DNA of 17,291 nucleotides from Candidatus Saccharimonadota bacterium (GTDB taxonomy: Bacteria; Patescibacteriota; Saccharimonadia; Saccharimonadales; Saccharimonadaceae), in the NCBI GenBank assembly GCA_900555425.1, contig UNSM01000009.1, positions 1 through 17,291 on the forward strand. Reading direction: 5' to 3'. Position 1 is the first letter of the stretch; each line of letters starts with the position of its first letter. Below the pieces are notes generated by a model that was not told where the DNA came from, ran no database searches, and worked only from the letters and a program-made list of their open reading frames with translations. Shown here one piece after another: positions 1 through 7,186 of the stretch. The position numbers were made by a program, and so were the translations under genes.

Positions 1-273
1 GCCGAAAGAGTAAAAAAGGAACACTGTATAAGTATGGTTCCGCTTTACTTCTTTGCTTACGCCAACGCTGTATGGCACTATGCGCTGAATAGCACTAGCT
101 GTGCACTGAGGGTGCAGGACTTCAGAAATACTCTCCTCGTGATGGCAGACGGCTTAAGACCAGATGCCAACTGAGAGAGTCTGGCTCACAATAGCGGCAA
201 GTTGTTCTTTTTTATAAAGGCTGCTTGTCGCTATTCATTGGAAATTATTAAGTCCCAACTGGGGCTGTTTTTT
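1..273 (+). ncRNA. 3' part of an unassigned structured RNA (5' end outside the window)
   Basis: This stretch has no convincing protein gene but is rich in pairing. AAAGA/GTAAA at 5-14 pairs with TTTAC/TCTTT at 44-54, enclosing GGAAC 18-22 with GTTCC 37-41. GCAC 92-95 can pair with GTGC 101-104, and TGCAC 102-106 with GTGCA 112-116; these two exclude each other. ACTCTC 130-135 pairs with GAGAGT 175-180, enclosing TGGCA 143-147 with TGCCA 165-169. A 12-bp stem joins 190-201 with 224-235. The stretch ends at an intrinsic terminator (251-273), which sets the strand. I compared it with tmRNA, RNase P RNA, SRP RNA, 6S RNA and T-box leaders and found none of their diagnostic core motifs. A chance open frame (1-174, stop TGA) also exists. 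That it is a functional RNA is an inference from structure and terminator; the family is unknown. Confidence 0.5.
251..273 (+). terminator. intrinsic terminator of the upstream RNA
   Basis: AGTCCC 251-256 pairs with GGGGCT 261-266 (one G-U pair) around the loop AACT, followed by G and six T. It separates the structured RNA from the cysS promoter just downstream. Confidence 0.75.
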
Positions 274-282
274 ATATCAATT

Positions 283-311
283 TTGAAAAACCAGCCAGAG
301 TGCCGTACAAT
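283..311 (+). promoter_or_regulatory. sigma70-type promoter of cysS
   Basis: The -35 TTGAAA (283-288) and -10 TACAAT (306-311) are separated by exactly 17 nt. The expected transcription start is about 318, one base before the ATG at 319, so the cysS mRNA should be essentially leaderless. No Shine-Dalgarno lies between the promoter and the start codon. Confidence 0.8.
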
Positions 312-318
312 AGAACTA

Positions 319-1752
319 ATGATAAAACTCTATAACACGCTCACTAGACGAAAAGATGAACCGAAACCGCTTGACGGAGAAACGGTCAAATTTTACACCT
401 GTGGTCTAACAGTTTATTCGCAACCGCACATTGGCAACTGGGTCGGCTATATTTACTGGGACGTGTTGGTGCGACTACTACGCTGGCAAGATATTCCCGT
501 TATTCGAACGCAAAACATCACTGACGTTGGTCATTTGACCAGCGATGACGATAACGGCGAGGACAAAATGGAAAAAGGTGCGCGCCGTGAAGGGAAGACC
601 GCCTGGAACGTGGCGGAAAGATATATTTCCATTGCAAATCATGAAGCCTACGACGTGCTGAAATTGATAAAACCAGATTACTTGGTACGAGCGACGGATT
701 ATATTCAGCAACAGATTGACTTCGCAAAAGGGCTGGACGAAAAGGGATTTTTATATAAAATCGACGGCGACGGCATGTATTTTGACACGTCGCTTTTGAA
801 GGATTACGGGAAATTGGCACGGCTGGACGTGGCGGGCCTGGAAGCTGGCGCCAGAGTGAGCGTTGAAGGAAAGCGCAATATTACCGACTTCGCCGTGTGG
901 AAGTTTTCGCCAAAAGACGCCAAGCGCGATATGGAGTGGGATAGCCCGTGGGGAGTCGGTTTTCCTGGCTGGCATCTGGAATGTTCGACAATTGCCCGTG
1001 AAACACTCGGCGATTCCATTGATATTCACGCGGGCGGGATTGATCATATTCCAGTTCATCACACGAATGAAATTGCCCAGAGCGAAAGTCTGACTGGAAA
1101 ACAATTTTCTCAAATTTGGCTACACAATAATCACATAAAAGTCGACGGCCGAAAGATGAGCAAATCTCTGGGAAATATTATTACGCTGGAAGATATTATT
1201 TCGCGAGGGTTTAGTCCGATGGCGTTTAAGCTGGCGATTCTAAGCAAGCATTATCAAACAGAGGGCAATTTTACCTGGGAAATCCTGGAAGCAGCGCAGG
1301 CACGATTGAATCATTGGCGGGATTACGCGGCTCTGAGGCATCAGACTCACGACACACTGGAGGATGACGATGATAAAGATGAGCAGGACGATTCGGTTTC
1401 GTTATTAGCGGGGCGTCAGGCATTGGTCGAGAAATTGAATGATGATTTGGATACTCCAGGCGCACTGGCGTTGATTGATGAAGTATTTTCAAAGTTGGAT
1501 CATACGCCGCTTGATAAAATTCATCGACAGAGTTTAGTGCAGTTTATTGATGAGATTGACGAGATTTTAGGGCTGGATTTGGCTGAGTCTACGCCTGATA
1601 TTACTGATGATTTGAAGAGGCTGATTATCCAGCGACGTCAAGCACGCGCAGAGAAAAATTGGGAAGAATCCGACAGAATTCGCGATGAACTTCTTCAGGC
1701 TGGCGTTGCCGTTCGTGATACGCCAAGCGGCAGCGTTTGGACATGGAAATAG
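319..1752 (+). CDS. cysS: Cysteinyl-tRNA synthetase
   Basis: Class I aminoacyl-tRNA synthetase that charges tRNA-Cys in the cytoplasm; 477 residues, a normal length. Visible motifs: Cys28 in YTCGLTVY, HIGH-type HIGN (37-40), Cys222 in HLECST, His248 and Glu251 in VHHTNE, and KMSKS (279-283). Cys28, Cys222, His248 and Glu251 correspond to the four zinc ligands that recognise cysteine in E. coli CysRS. The C-terminus has the usual helical tail ending in SGSVWTWK. The ATG at 319 is chosen because MIKLYNTLTR matches the family N-terminus. An in-frame start at 202 would add 39 residues translated from a terminator and a promoter, which is not credible. Oddities: HHTNE replaces the common HHENE, and a very acidic insert (DDDDKDEQDD) lies around residues 348-358. 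Monocistronic, with its own promoter and terminator. Confidence 0.97.
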   Translation: MIKLYNTLTRRKDEPKPLDGETVKFYTCGLTVYSQPHIGNWVGYIYWDVLVRLLRWQDIPVIRTQNITDVGHLTSDDDNGEDKMEKGARREGKTAWNVAERYISIANHEAYDVLKLIKPDYLVRATDYIQQQIDFAKGLDEKGFLYKIDGDGMYFDTSLLKDYGKLARLDVAGLEAGARVSVEGKRNITDFAVWKFSPKDAKRDMEWDSPWGVGFPGWHLECSTIARETLGDSIDIHAGGIDHIPVHHTNEIAQSESLTGKQFSQIWLHNNHIKVDGRKMSKSLGNIITLEDIISRGFSPMAFKLAILSKHYQTEGNFTWEILEAAQARLNHWRDYAALRHQTHDTLEDDDDKDEQDDSVSLLAGRQALVEKLNDDLDTPGALALIDEVFSKLDHTPLDKIHRQSLVQFIDEIDEILGLDLAESTPDITDDLKRLIIQRRQARAEKNWEESDRIRDELLQAGVAVRDTPSGSVWTWK

Positions 1753-1782
1753 CCCGCTGGATTTAACGGGCTATATTTTTTT
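1749..1782 (+). terminator. intrinsic terminator of cysS
   Basis: ATAGCCCG 1749-1756 pairs perfectly with CGGGCTAT 1767-1774 around a 10-nt loop, followed by A and seven T. The stem contains the cysS stop codon (TAG, 1750-1752). The convergent minus-strand operon ends at 1792, so the same hairpin may also stop it, but the minus-side U-run is weak. Confidence 0.9.
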
Positions 1783-1791
1783 CTGCGTCAA

Positions 1792-2925
1792 CTAATCTTC
1801 GTTTTTCAATTTCTTAACTAATTTATTAAGCGGTTTTTCGCTTTCAACACGCTTAGACTTGACCTGCTCCAAGTAATTGTCCAGCAAAACCTTCACGACG
1901 CCAGCGGCTGGAATAGCAACCAAACCGCCCAATAGACCACCGACATACAAACCAATTGTCACCGCGACCAAGACAGTAAGAGCCGACAGCTCAACCTTCT
2001 TTGATTGGATGGACGGAGAAACAAAGTTGTTCTCAATCTGTTGGTAAATCACAAAATAAATCGCGTAAATAACGCCCGCTGTCATATTGTTGAAGAATAG
2101 TAGTAGTGATATTAACGCGCCAGCAATCGTTGCGCCAAACATCGGAATTAGCGTCAACACAAACGTCGCCATAACGGTGAGCATTGCCAAATTGGAATTT
2201 ATGACAGGGAATGTCAAACTCAGCACAAACACCACGAAACCTGATAATATCGCATCGATTCCAGAAACCGTCAATTGTCCAGAAACATAACCTGTGACCA
2301 CGTTATACATTCGGCCAACCAGCTTCTTATGACGCTCCATTTTTTCTTCGTCGTTGTATAAACCCCACAAACGCTTCACCCAAGTTGGACCCTCGAGGAG
2401 CATCAGGAATGACAGCACCAACACCAAGAATAGCGAGCCTAAGAATGACGCCAAAGAGCCAACGCTGGACAACAGATTCGTGCCAACGCTCGTCGCCCAA
2501 GACGAAGATTGCTGCTTGATGTTTTCCATCATCGAATCGACCTGTGGGCGCAAATTATTCTTATCAATAAAATCATTGACGCCACGCCACTGTGAGCTTG
2601 CTTGGTCAATTATGCTCGGAATGCTCTCGACAAATTTGGCAGATTGTTGGACAATTGGCGGAATAACAAACCAGATCACACAACCCAAAAGCAAAACCAG
2701 CGTCGTATATGCCAGCGCCGTGCCGCCTAATCGACTTTTTCCAGGAAGCTTCTTAGCAATTGCCGCAACTGGACGATTCAACGCCAACGCCAAGAACAGG
2801 GAAATCCCCAATAAAACCAGCGCGTCCTTTGCGGAATAAATTGCCAAACCAGCCAGACCAAAGCCCATCACGACCAGCCAAAATCGCACAAATGTTTTCG
2901 TGTCTATCTCTATACGTACTTTCAT
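1792..2925 (-). CDS. AI-2E family transporter (PerM/YdiK type, UPF0118)
   Basis: Integral membrane protein of 377 residues from the family named after an autoinducer-2 exporter but including PerM-like permeases and Na+/H+ antiporter-like members; substrate not predictable. Hydrophobic segments lie at about 12-31, 35-50, 70-91, 155-178, 222-240, 246-275, 283-295 and 316-347. A hydrophilic stretch (92-150) sits between segments 3 and 4. The glycine-rich C-terminal segment GGLLGGLVAIPAAG (329-342) is a family hallmark, followed by a basic cytoplasmic tail. It is the last gene of a minus-strand operon: its ATG lies 2 nt after the stop of the ABC permease and has no clear Shine-Dalgarno, so translational coupling is likely. 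Pairing with a NatAB-like ABC transporter suggests membrane homeostasis or export, but that is inference. Confidence 0.9.
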   Translation of the reverse strand: MKVRIEIDTKTFVRFWLVVMGFGLAGLAIYSAKDALVLLGISLFLALALNRPVAAIAKKLPGKSRLGGTALAYTTLVLLLGCVIWFVIPPIVQQSAKFVESIPSIIDQASSQWRGVNDFIDKNNLRPQVDSMMENIKQQSSSWATSVGTNLLSSVGSLASFLGSLFLVLVLSFLMLLEGPTWVKRLWGLYNDEEKMERHKKLVGRMYNVVTGYVSGQLTVSGIDAILSGFVVFVLSLTFPVINSNLAMLTVMATFVLTLIPMFGATIAGALISLLLFFNNMTAGVIYAIYFVIYQQIENNFVSPSIQSKKVELSALTVLVAVTIGLYVGGLLGGLVAIPAAGVVKVLLDNYLEQVKSKRVESEKPLNKLVKKLKNED

Positions 2926-2927
2926 AA

Positions 2928-4160
2928 TTAAACTTTACCAGCTTTTCGGCGTGTCCGCAACGCCGACAGAGATAATTTACTATCATAAGACATCGCGCCG
3001 TAGCGGAAAACGCGCACCGATAGCCACATAACAAACACCGCCGTAGCAACCAAAATTGCCGTACCGAGCAAAGCTTCCCAAATTGGCAAATTGCCTATTG
3101 CGTTTCGTAATAACAATGGAATCGGCGCGGTGAATGGAAATAGCGACAAGAACTTAACGAAGAAATAATCAGGGAAGGAAACAAACGCCGTGATTCCGTA
3201 AAATGGACCAATGAATAGCATAATCACAATTCCGAACCACTGACTGGCTTCTTTGGCGGTCGGCATCATCGCGCCCAAAGTCACCAACATTCCCGTAAAT
3301 AAAGTGAAGCTGGCGGAGAAAATTATGATCGCCAGACCAATTCTCACAGGATCAAATACGAGCGTACTCAAGTCCAGATTAGGCAATTGCAACTTCGAGC
3401 CAAATGCCAAATAGCCCGCCAAAACTGGCAAAACAATCACCAAAATCTGAATCAAAGCCAACACCATCAAAGACAGAATTTTACCCGTAATCAAAGTGTC
3501 AGTTTTAACGGTCGTGAGTAACATTTCAACCGTGCGATTTTCTTTTTCCTCGGTGGTGCTAATGAGCATTTGATTACCAAAAATACTGATGAGAATGAAC
3601 AAAATAACCAAAAACATTCCCGGCACAATCATCTCATTAATGCCGCCGTGCTCTTTTCCGTCCAGATATGTGGTTGATGACAATTGGACTTTGTCGCGTA
3701 GAATTGCAACTTGTGCTGGACTGATGCCGCTTGCTACTGATTGGCTCAATAAGCTCTGCGCCACCGCGCTGTATTTTCCGTTTTGGAATAGCCCAACATC
3801 TTTACCGTAAACTTCGACCTTTTGCTTGCTCAAATCTTTTGGAAAATAAACATACGCGTCAACTTTATTATTTTTTACGTCGTCAATTCCAGATTCTTTC
3901 GATTTGGCAGTTTTGGCTTTAATTGCCGCCAGCAATTCTGGCTTCACCAACTTCGAATCGTCCGTGACTTCCAATGAAAATTCTTGCTTTTCCAGATTTT
4001 TTGACGCTTCAATAGTCGTGCTTTGCGACCAAAACATAATGCCATACAGCACGCCAATCAACAAAGGAAACCCCAAGGCCGTCAACCAAAACGTCGGTTT
4101 TTTCAGTGTTCTAAGCGTTTCAAATTTGAAAACCGTCCCCAAATTATGCATTTTACTCAT
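2928..4160 (-). CDS. ABC transporter permease, NatB-like (COG1668 / ABC-2 type)
   Basis: Membrane subunit of an export-type ABC transporter, 410 residues from the chosen ATG. One N-terminal membrane segment (about 24-44) is followed by a large external domain (45-175) and then about five membrane segments (178-201, 225-253, 273-299, 307-327, 363-384). The motif EEKENRTVEMLLTT (204-217), just after the second segment, is the cytoplasmic coupling region typical of NatB-type permeases. The ATG at 4160 is preferred because AAGGAG (4168-4173) sits 7 nt upstream; a GTG at 4163 is an alternative. It overlaps the stop of the ATPase gene by 8 nt and is followed after 2 nt by the AI-2E-family gene. Family function ranges from Na+ efflux to peptide or antibiotic export; the substrate here is unknown. 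Confidence 0.9.
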   Translation of the reverse strand: MSKMHNLGTVFKFETLRTLKKPTFWLTALGFPLLIGVLYGIMFWSQSTTIEASKNLEKQEFSLEVTDDSKLVKPELLAAIKAKTAKSKESGIDDVKNNKVDAYVYFPKDLSKQKVEVYGKDVGLFQNGKYSAVAQSLLSQSVASGISPAQVAILRDKVQLSSTTYLDGKEHGGINEMIVPGMFLVILFILISIFGNQMLISTTEEKENRTVEMLLTTVKTDTLITGKILSLMVLALIQILVIVLPVLAGYLAFGSKLQLPNLDLSTLVFDPVRIGLAIIIFSASFTLFTGMLVTLGAMMPTAKEASQWFGIVIMLFIGPFYGITAFVSFPDYFFVKFLSLFPFTAPIPLLLRNAIGNLPIWEALLGTAILVATAVFVMWLSVRVFRYGAMSYDSKLSLSALRTRRKAGKV

Positions 4161-4902
4161 CACTCAACTCCTTCGCTTCGCCGCCGTAAACTTGGACAAA
4201 AATGTCGTCCATTGAAGCGCCGCCAAATTGACTTTTTACTTCTTCCAACGTGCCGTATGCCGCCGCTTGACCGTCTTTCAATAAAATCAAACGATCGCAC
4301 AATCTTTCAACTTCCTCCATCTGGTGTGTAACGTAAATAATTGTCGCGCCAGCTTTTCGCTGCTCCTCAATTATATTCATCAGCAAACGGCGATTCACCG
4401 GATCAAAACCTTTGGCTGGCTCGTCCATAATCAGCAGTTCTGGATCGCCCATAATCGTTACGCCAAGCTGAATTTTCTGCTGCTGTCCGCCAGATAATTT
4501 ATCAAGTTGCGTGTTAGCCTTGTCGCTCAAATTGACGCGCTCCAAAAACTTCATAGAAAAATCCTTAGCTTCTTTGCGGCTCAAACCTTTCAATTGACCA
4601 AAGTAAAGCATCACGTCTAAGACTTTTTCTTTTTTATACAAGCCGCGCTCCTCAGGAAGATATCCGAGGCGAATCTGACTTTCCACCGAATACGGCTTGC
4701 CGTTTATCAATAAATCGCCTGCGGTCGGCTGATATAACCCCAACAATGCACGCAACGTCGTAGTTTTTCCCGAACCATTGCTTCCCAAAAAACCAAAAAC
4801 TTCGCCGCGAAAAACATCAAAACTCAGATCTTTAATAACAGTTTTATCGCCAAAACTCATCTTAAAATGACGAATCTCAACCATTTTTTTATTATCTGGC
4901 AT
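4153..4902 (-). CDS. ABC transporter ATP-binding protein, NatA-like
   Basis: Nucleotide-binding subunit (249 residues) that powers the NatB-like permease encoded next to it. Walker A is GSNGSGKTT (40-48), LPEERGLY (82-89) follows the Q-loop region, the signature is LSGGQ (136-140), Walker B is LLIMDEP (156-162, catalytic Glu161), and the switch His193 is in VTHQ. PEERGLY is typical of the exporter ATPases that pair with COG1668 permeases. It is the first gene of the operon. Start at 4902 is supported by GGAGG (4906-4910) only 3 nt upstream of the ATG. A second Met at residue 7 (4884) lies closer to the domain but 21 nt from the Shine-Dalgarno. Transcribed from an extended -10 promoter overlapping the divergent response-regulator promoter. 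Confidence 0.95.
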   Translation of the reverse strand: MPDNKKMVEIRHFKMSFGDKTVIKDLSFDVFRGEVFGFLGSNGSGKTTTLRALLGLYQPTAGDLLINGKPYSVESQIRLGYLPEERGLYKKEKVLDVMLYFGQLKGLSRKEAKDFSMKFLERVNLSDKANTQLDKLSGGQQQKIQLGVTIMGDPELLIMDEPAKGFDPVNRRLLMNIIEEQRKAGATIIYVTHQMEEVERLCDRLILLKDGQAAAYGTLEEVKSQFGGASMDDIFVQVYGGEAKELSDE

Positions 4903-4925
4903 ACGCCTCCTTTTCTTTAAATAAA

Positions 4926-4934
4926 ATTATAGCA
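4926..4934 (-). promoter_or_regulatory. extended -10 promoter of the ABC/AI-2E operon
   Basis: On the minus strand the sequence is TGCTATAAT (4934 to 4926), a perfect extended -10. The predicted start is about 4919, giving a leader of about 16 nt that contains AAAGGAGG. The -35 position (about 4949-4954) is a poor match and coincides with the -10 of the divergent promoter. Confidence 0.7.
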
Positions 4935-4953
4935 CTTAGCGCAGGAAAAAAGA

Positions 4954-4959
4954 TATAAT
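4954..4959 (+). promoter_or_regulatory. -10 box of the response regulator gene, leaderless
   Basis: Consensus TATAAT ends 6 nt before the ATG at 4966, so the predicted +1 is the A of the start codon. No Shine-Dalgarno is present. The -35 position (about 4931-4936) is weak and lies on the divergent operon's -10. Confidence 0.7.
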
Positions 4960-4965
4960 ATAAAT

Positions 4966-5634
4966 ATGCGACTACTAGTCATTGAGGATGAACGAAAAAT
5001 TTCGAGGGTCATAACCGAATCTTTGAAACGTGAGAAATACGCGGTTGATGCGGCGTACGACGGAGAAGAGGGCTTTAATTTGGCGGATAGTCAGCCGTAT
5101 GATTTGTTGATTGTTGATCGAATGTTGCCGGGATTAGAAGGCACGGAGATTGTTAAAAAATTGCGCGAGAATGGGAAAAATATGCCAATTCTGTTTCTGA
5201 CAGCGCTGAGTACGACCGAAGATAAAACGCTCGGGCTGGACATGGGCGCCGATGATTATCTGACCAAGCCTTTTGCAATTGACGAGCTGTTGGCGCGCGT
5301 GCGAGCCTTGCTTCGTCGTCCACCGATTAGCCAGCCAGACGTTCTGCAAATTGACGATTTGAAAATTGACAAGCAGCAGCAAACCGTGACGCGAGCTGGA
5401 AAGAATATTGACCTCACGAGCAAAGAATATGCGCTGCTGGAATATTTGATGCAACATCCGAATCAGATTCTCAGTAAGGAAACGCTGATTGATCACGTTT
5501 GGGATTTTGACGCTGATATTTTGCCGAATAATGTCGAGGCATACATAAAAAATCTGCGCCAAAAAATCGACAAACCGTTCAAAAAACAATTGATAAAAAC
5601 CGTGCGCGGCTTCGGCTATAGGATTGAATCATGA
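4966..5634 (+). CDS. Two-component response regulator, OmpR/PhoB family
   Basis: DNA-binding response regulator of 222 residues. The receiver domain (1-117) has the acidic pocket Glu7/Asp8, phospho-acceptor Asp51 in IVDRMLPG, Thr79 and Lys101 (LTKPF). A winged-helix C-terminal domain (about 125-222) carries LTSKEYALLEYL, the recognition-helix region NNVEAYIKNLRQKI and the wing TVRGFGYRI. It is followed by the histidine kinase gene with a 4-nt ATGA overlap, so the two are translationally coupled. It is transcribed divergently from the ABC operon with overlapping promoters, which suggests it controls that transporter, itself, or both. The mRNA is predicted to be leaderless. Confidence 0.96.
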   Translation: MRLLVIEDERKISRVITESLKREKYAVDAAYDGEEGFNLADSQPYDLLIVDRMLPGLEGTEIVKKLRENGKNMPILFLTALSTTEDKTLGLDMGADDYLTKPFAIDELLARVRALLRRPPISQPDVLQIDDLKIDKQQQTVTRAGKNIDLTSKEYALLEYLMQHPNQILSKETLIDHVWDFDADILPNNVEAYIKNLRQKIDKPFKKQLIKTVRGFGYRIES

Positions 5635-6581
5635 AAATTTTTACTTCAGCAACAATTAAGTTGGCGGGCTGGTATTTGATGATTTTGATGATCGTCAGTT
5701 TGCTGTTTAGTAGCATTATTTTTCAGGTGGCGCGCTCGGAAGTTGATGCGCAAATTCATAAAATTATCGTTCAAAGGAAGGGTGATTTTCCTGCAATTAA
5801 TTTGTCGGAAAGAATAGATAATTCAACTCGAAATCTTTTGATTAGTTTGGGCTATATAAATCTTATCGTTCTGCTCGCTGGTGGTTGGTGTTCATATTTA
5901 TTGGCGAAAATCACTTTGCGACCGATAGAAACCGCCCACAAAGCTCAATCGCGATTTGTTGCTAATGCCAGCCATCAGCTCCGAACGCCTTTGGCAATTA
6001 TGAAAGCAGAGACTGAATTTGCATTGAAAAATAGGAAGGCAGAAAAGTCAGAACTTACAGAAACTCTGGAAAGCAATTTGGAGGAAATAAATAAGTTAAC
6101 TGAGCTTACGGCAATGCTTCTGGAACTGTCGCGGACGGAAAATAAGTTGGCACTGGAAGATAAAAGTTTTAACTTGACGAAATTGATATCCGAGCTCGTT
6201 CGCGAACGAAAAGCCGAAGCGCGAGTTAAAATGAATTGCCCAGAACACATAAATATTCCGCTTCATCACACTGCGACGCGAGAATTGTGCGCGATTTTGC
6301 TCGACAATTCATTGAAACATAGCCCGAAAAATTCTGTGGTAAAAATTTGCATCATTCCATCGAAACAAAACATCACCGTCAACTTCATCAACGACGGCAC
6401 GATTTCACAACAAACCTTACCGCACGTCTTTGAGCGATTTTTTCGCGGCAATCAAAGCACAAAAGGCTACGGATTAGGATTGCCATTAGCGGAACAATTG
6501 ACAAGAGCGCTAGGCGGACAAATCTCTGTTAGCGCCTCGAAAAACTCAACCATTTTCACAATTTCCTTGCCGATTCTGTAA
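5631..6581 (+). CDS. Sensor histidine kinase, short, without HAMP domain
   Basis: Membrane histidine kinase of 316 residues, partner of the preceding regulator. Two membrane segments (about 14-34 and 69-92) flank an external loop of only about 35 residues, so it has no sizeable extracytoplasmic sensor domain. The link from TM2 (LRPIE) runs into QSRFVANASHQLRTPL with no room for a HAMP domain; His115 is the phosphorylation site. The ATPase domain has N-box Asn226 (LLDNSLKHSPKN), a reduced G1 box NDG (254-256), an F-box FERFF (267-271) and the G2 box GYGLGLPLAEQL. This layout resembles CiaH/BceS-like kinases that sense through the membrane or a partner transporter; the divergent ABC operon is the obvious candidate partner. 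That link is inference. Confidence 0.94.
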   Translation: MKIFTSATIKLAGWYLMILMIVSLLFSSIIFQVARSEVDAQIHKIIVQRKGDFPAINLSERIDNSTRNLLISLGYINLIVLLAGGWCSYLLAKITLRPIETAHKAQSRFVANASHQLRTPLAIMKAETEFALKNRKAEKSELTETLESNLEEINKLTELTAMLLELSRTENKLALEDKSFNLTKLISELVRERKAEARVKMNCPEHINIPLHHTATRELCAILLDNSLKHSPKNSVVKICIIPSKQNITVNFINDGTISQQTLPHVFERFFRGNQSTKGYGLGLPLAEQLTRALGGQISVSASKNSTIFTISLPIL

Positions 6582-6658
6582 ATTTTCAGCTATTTTTCAG
6601 AATTAGATGTTGTAATAGGATTGTTGATTGGCAAAATTGTCGATCCGAAAGGGGAAGT

Positions 6659-7117
6659 ATGAGTACAACATTTTTAAGCAAAAAAGGATTTAAGGAACTG
6701 CAAAAGGAAATTTCTGGGCTAGAGATTTCAGAGAAAGCGCTCACGCTGGAATTGAAGGAAATTGGGCGCGCCAAATCGCGTGATGACAAATTACGCCGCA
6801 ACGATGTAATTACGCAACTAGAAAACATTCAATCAAAAATCTTTATGAAGAAGGACATTTTGCGCCACGCCAAGCCACTACCAAGGAAACGCGATCGATT
6901 GAAAATTGCTATTGGCTCAGTCGTGGATTTGGTGGATCAACAGGGAAAGATTTTCCGCTATACGCTGGTTCATAGCCTGGAAGCAAACCCTCTGGACGGG
7001 CGAATTTCCGTGGATAGTCCGCTAGGAAAAAGTCTACTGAACCACAAGAAATCCGAAACTGTTTCCTGGAAAAATGGCTTGGCGACCAAGCAATTACAGG
7101 TTATCAACATTAGCTAA
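6659..7117 (+). CDS. GreA/GreB-family protein with altered coiled-coil tip
   Basis: Protein of 152 residues with the two-part Gre architecture. An N-terminal coiled coil (about 1-75, starting FLSKKGFKELQKEI) leads into a C-terminal FKBP-like domain (about 82-152) with IAIGSVVDLVDQQG, ISVDSPLGKSLL and a final ITYxI-like strand VINIS. Canonical Gre factors enter the RNA polymerase secondary channel and use two acidic residues at the tip (the Asp and Glu of GDLSEN) to stimulate transcript cleavage. Here the matching segment reads DDKLRRND (42-49), so in the most natural alignment the two acids become Lys44 and Arg47. It may therefore be a polymerase-binding regulator rather than a cleavage factor; the flanking Asp residues leave this uncertain. 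A weak purine-rich Shine-Dalgarno (AAAGGGGAAG) precedes the ATG. Followed by a strong terminator. Confidence 0.85.
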   Translation: MSTTFLSKKGFKELQKEISGLEISEKALTLELKEIGRAKSRDDKLRRNDVITQLENIQSKIFMKKDILRHAKPLPRKRDRLKIAIGSVVDLVDQQGKIFRYTLVHSLEANPLDGRISVDSPLGKSLLNHKKSETVSWKNGLATKQLQVINIS

Positions 7118-7142
7118 TCTCAATTGTCCACCACGACAGTTT

Positions 7143-7172
7143 AGCTCTCACTAGCGAGTGAGAGCTTTTTTT
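7143..7172 (+). terminator. strong intrinsic terminator after the GreA-family gene
   Basis: A perfect 10-bp stem, AGCTCTCACT (7143-7152) with AGTGAGAGCT (7157-7166), closes the loop AGCG and is followed by six T (7167-7172). The next gene's -10 box starts only 3 nt after the T-run. Confidence 0.95.
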
Positions 7173-7174
7173 CA

Positions 7175-7180
7175 TATAAT
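7175..7180 (+). promoter_or_regulatory. -10 box of the P-type ATPase gene, leaderless
   Basis: TATAAT ends 6 nt before the ATG at 7187, so the predicted +1 is the A of the start codon. The -35 position (7152-7157) falls in the loop of the upstream terminator hairpin and is not a consensus match. No Shine-Dalgarno is present. Confidence 0.65.
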
Positions 7181-7186
7181 AAGCAT

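Noticed and set aside
1..174. Open frame reaching a TGA at 172-174, possibly the C-terminus of a protein gene
   Set aside because: The translated sequence resembles no family, 57 codons open can occur by chance, and the region is better explained by RNA hairpins. Kept only as an alternative.
1..273. tmRNA, RNase P RNA, SRP RNA or T-box leader
   Set aside because: No T-arm or CCA end for tmRNA; only a partial CAGA-CGGCTTA resemblance (146-156) to the RNase P conserved region, without the other core segments; no SRP tetraloop/platform motif; no T-box AGGGTGG sequence.
202..318. In-frame N-terminal extension of cysS from an ATG at 202
   Set aside because: The added 39 residues would be translated across the terminator (251-273) and the TTGAAA/TACAAT promoter, and homologues start at the ATG at 319.
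2354..2839. 161-codon plus-strand frame inside the AI-2E-family gene
   Set aside because: Antisense shadow of a well-supported membrane protein gene, with no Shine-Dalgarno and no family resemblance.
6582..6658. Promoter or terminator between the histidine kinase and the GreA-family gene
   Set aside because: TGTTGTAAT at 6608-6616 and repeated TTTTCAG were seen, but neither makes a convincing -10 or a stable hairpin.
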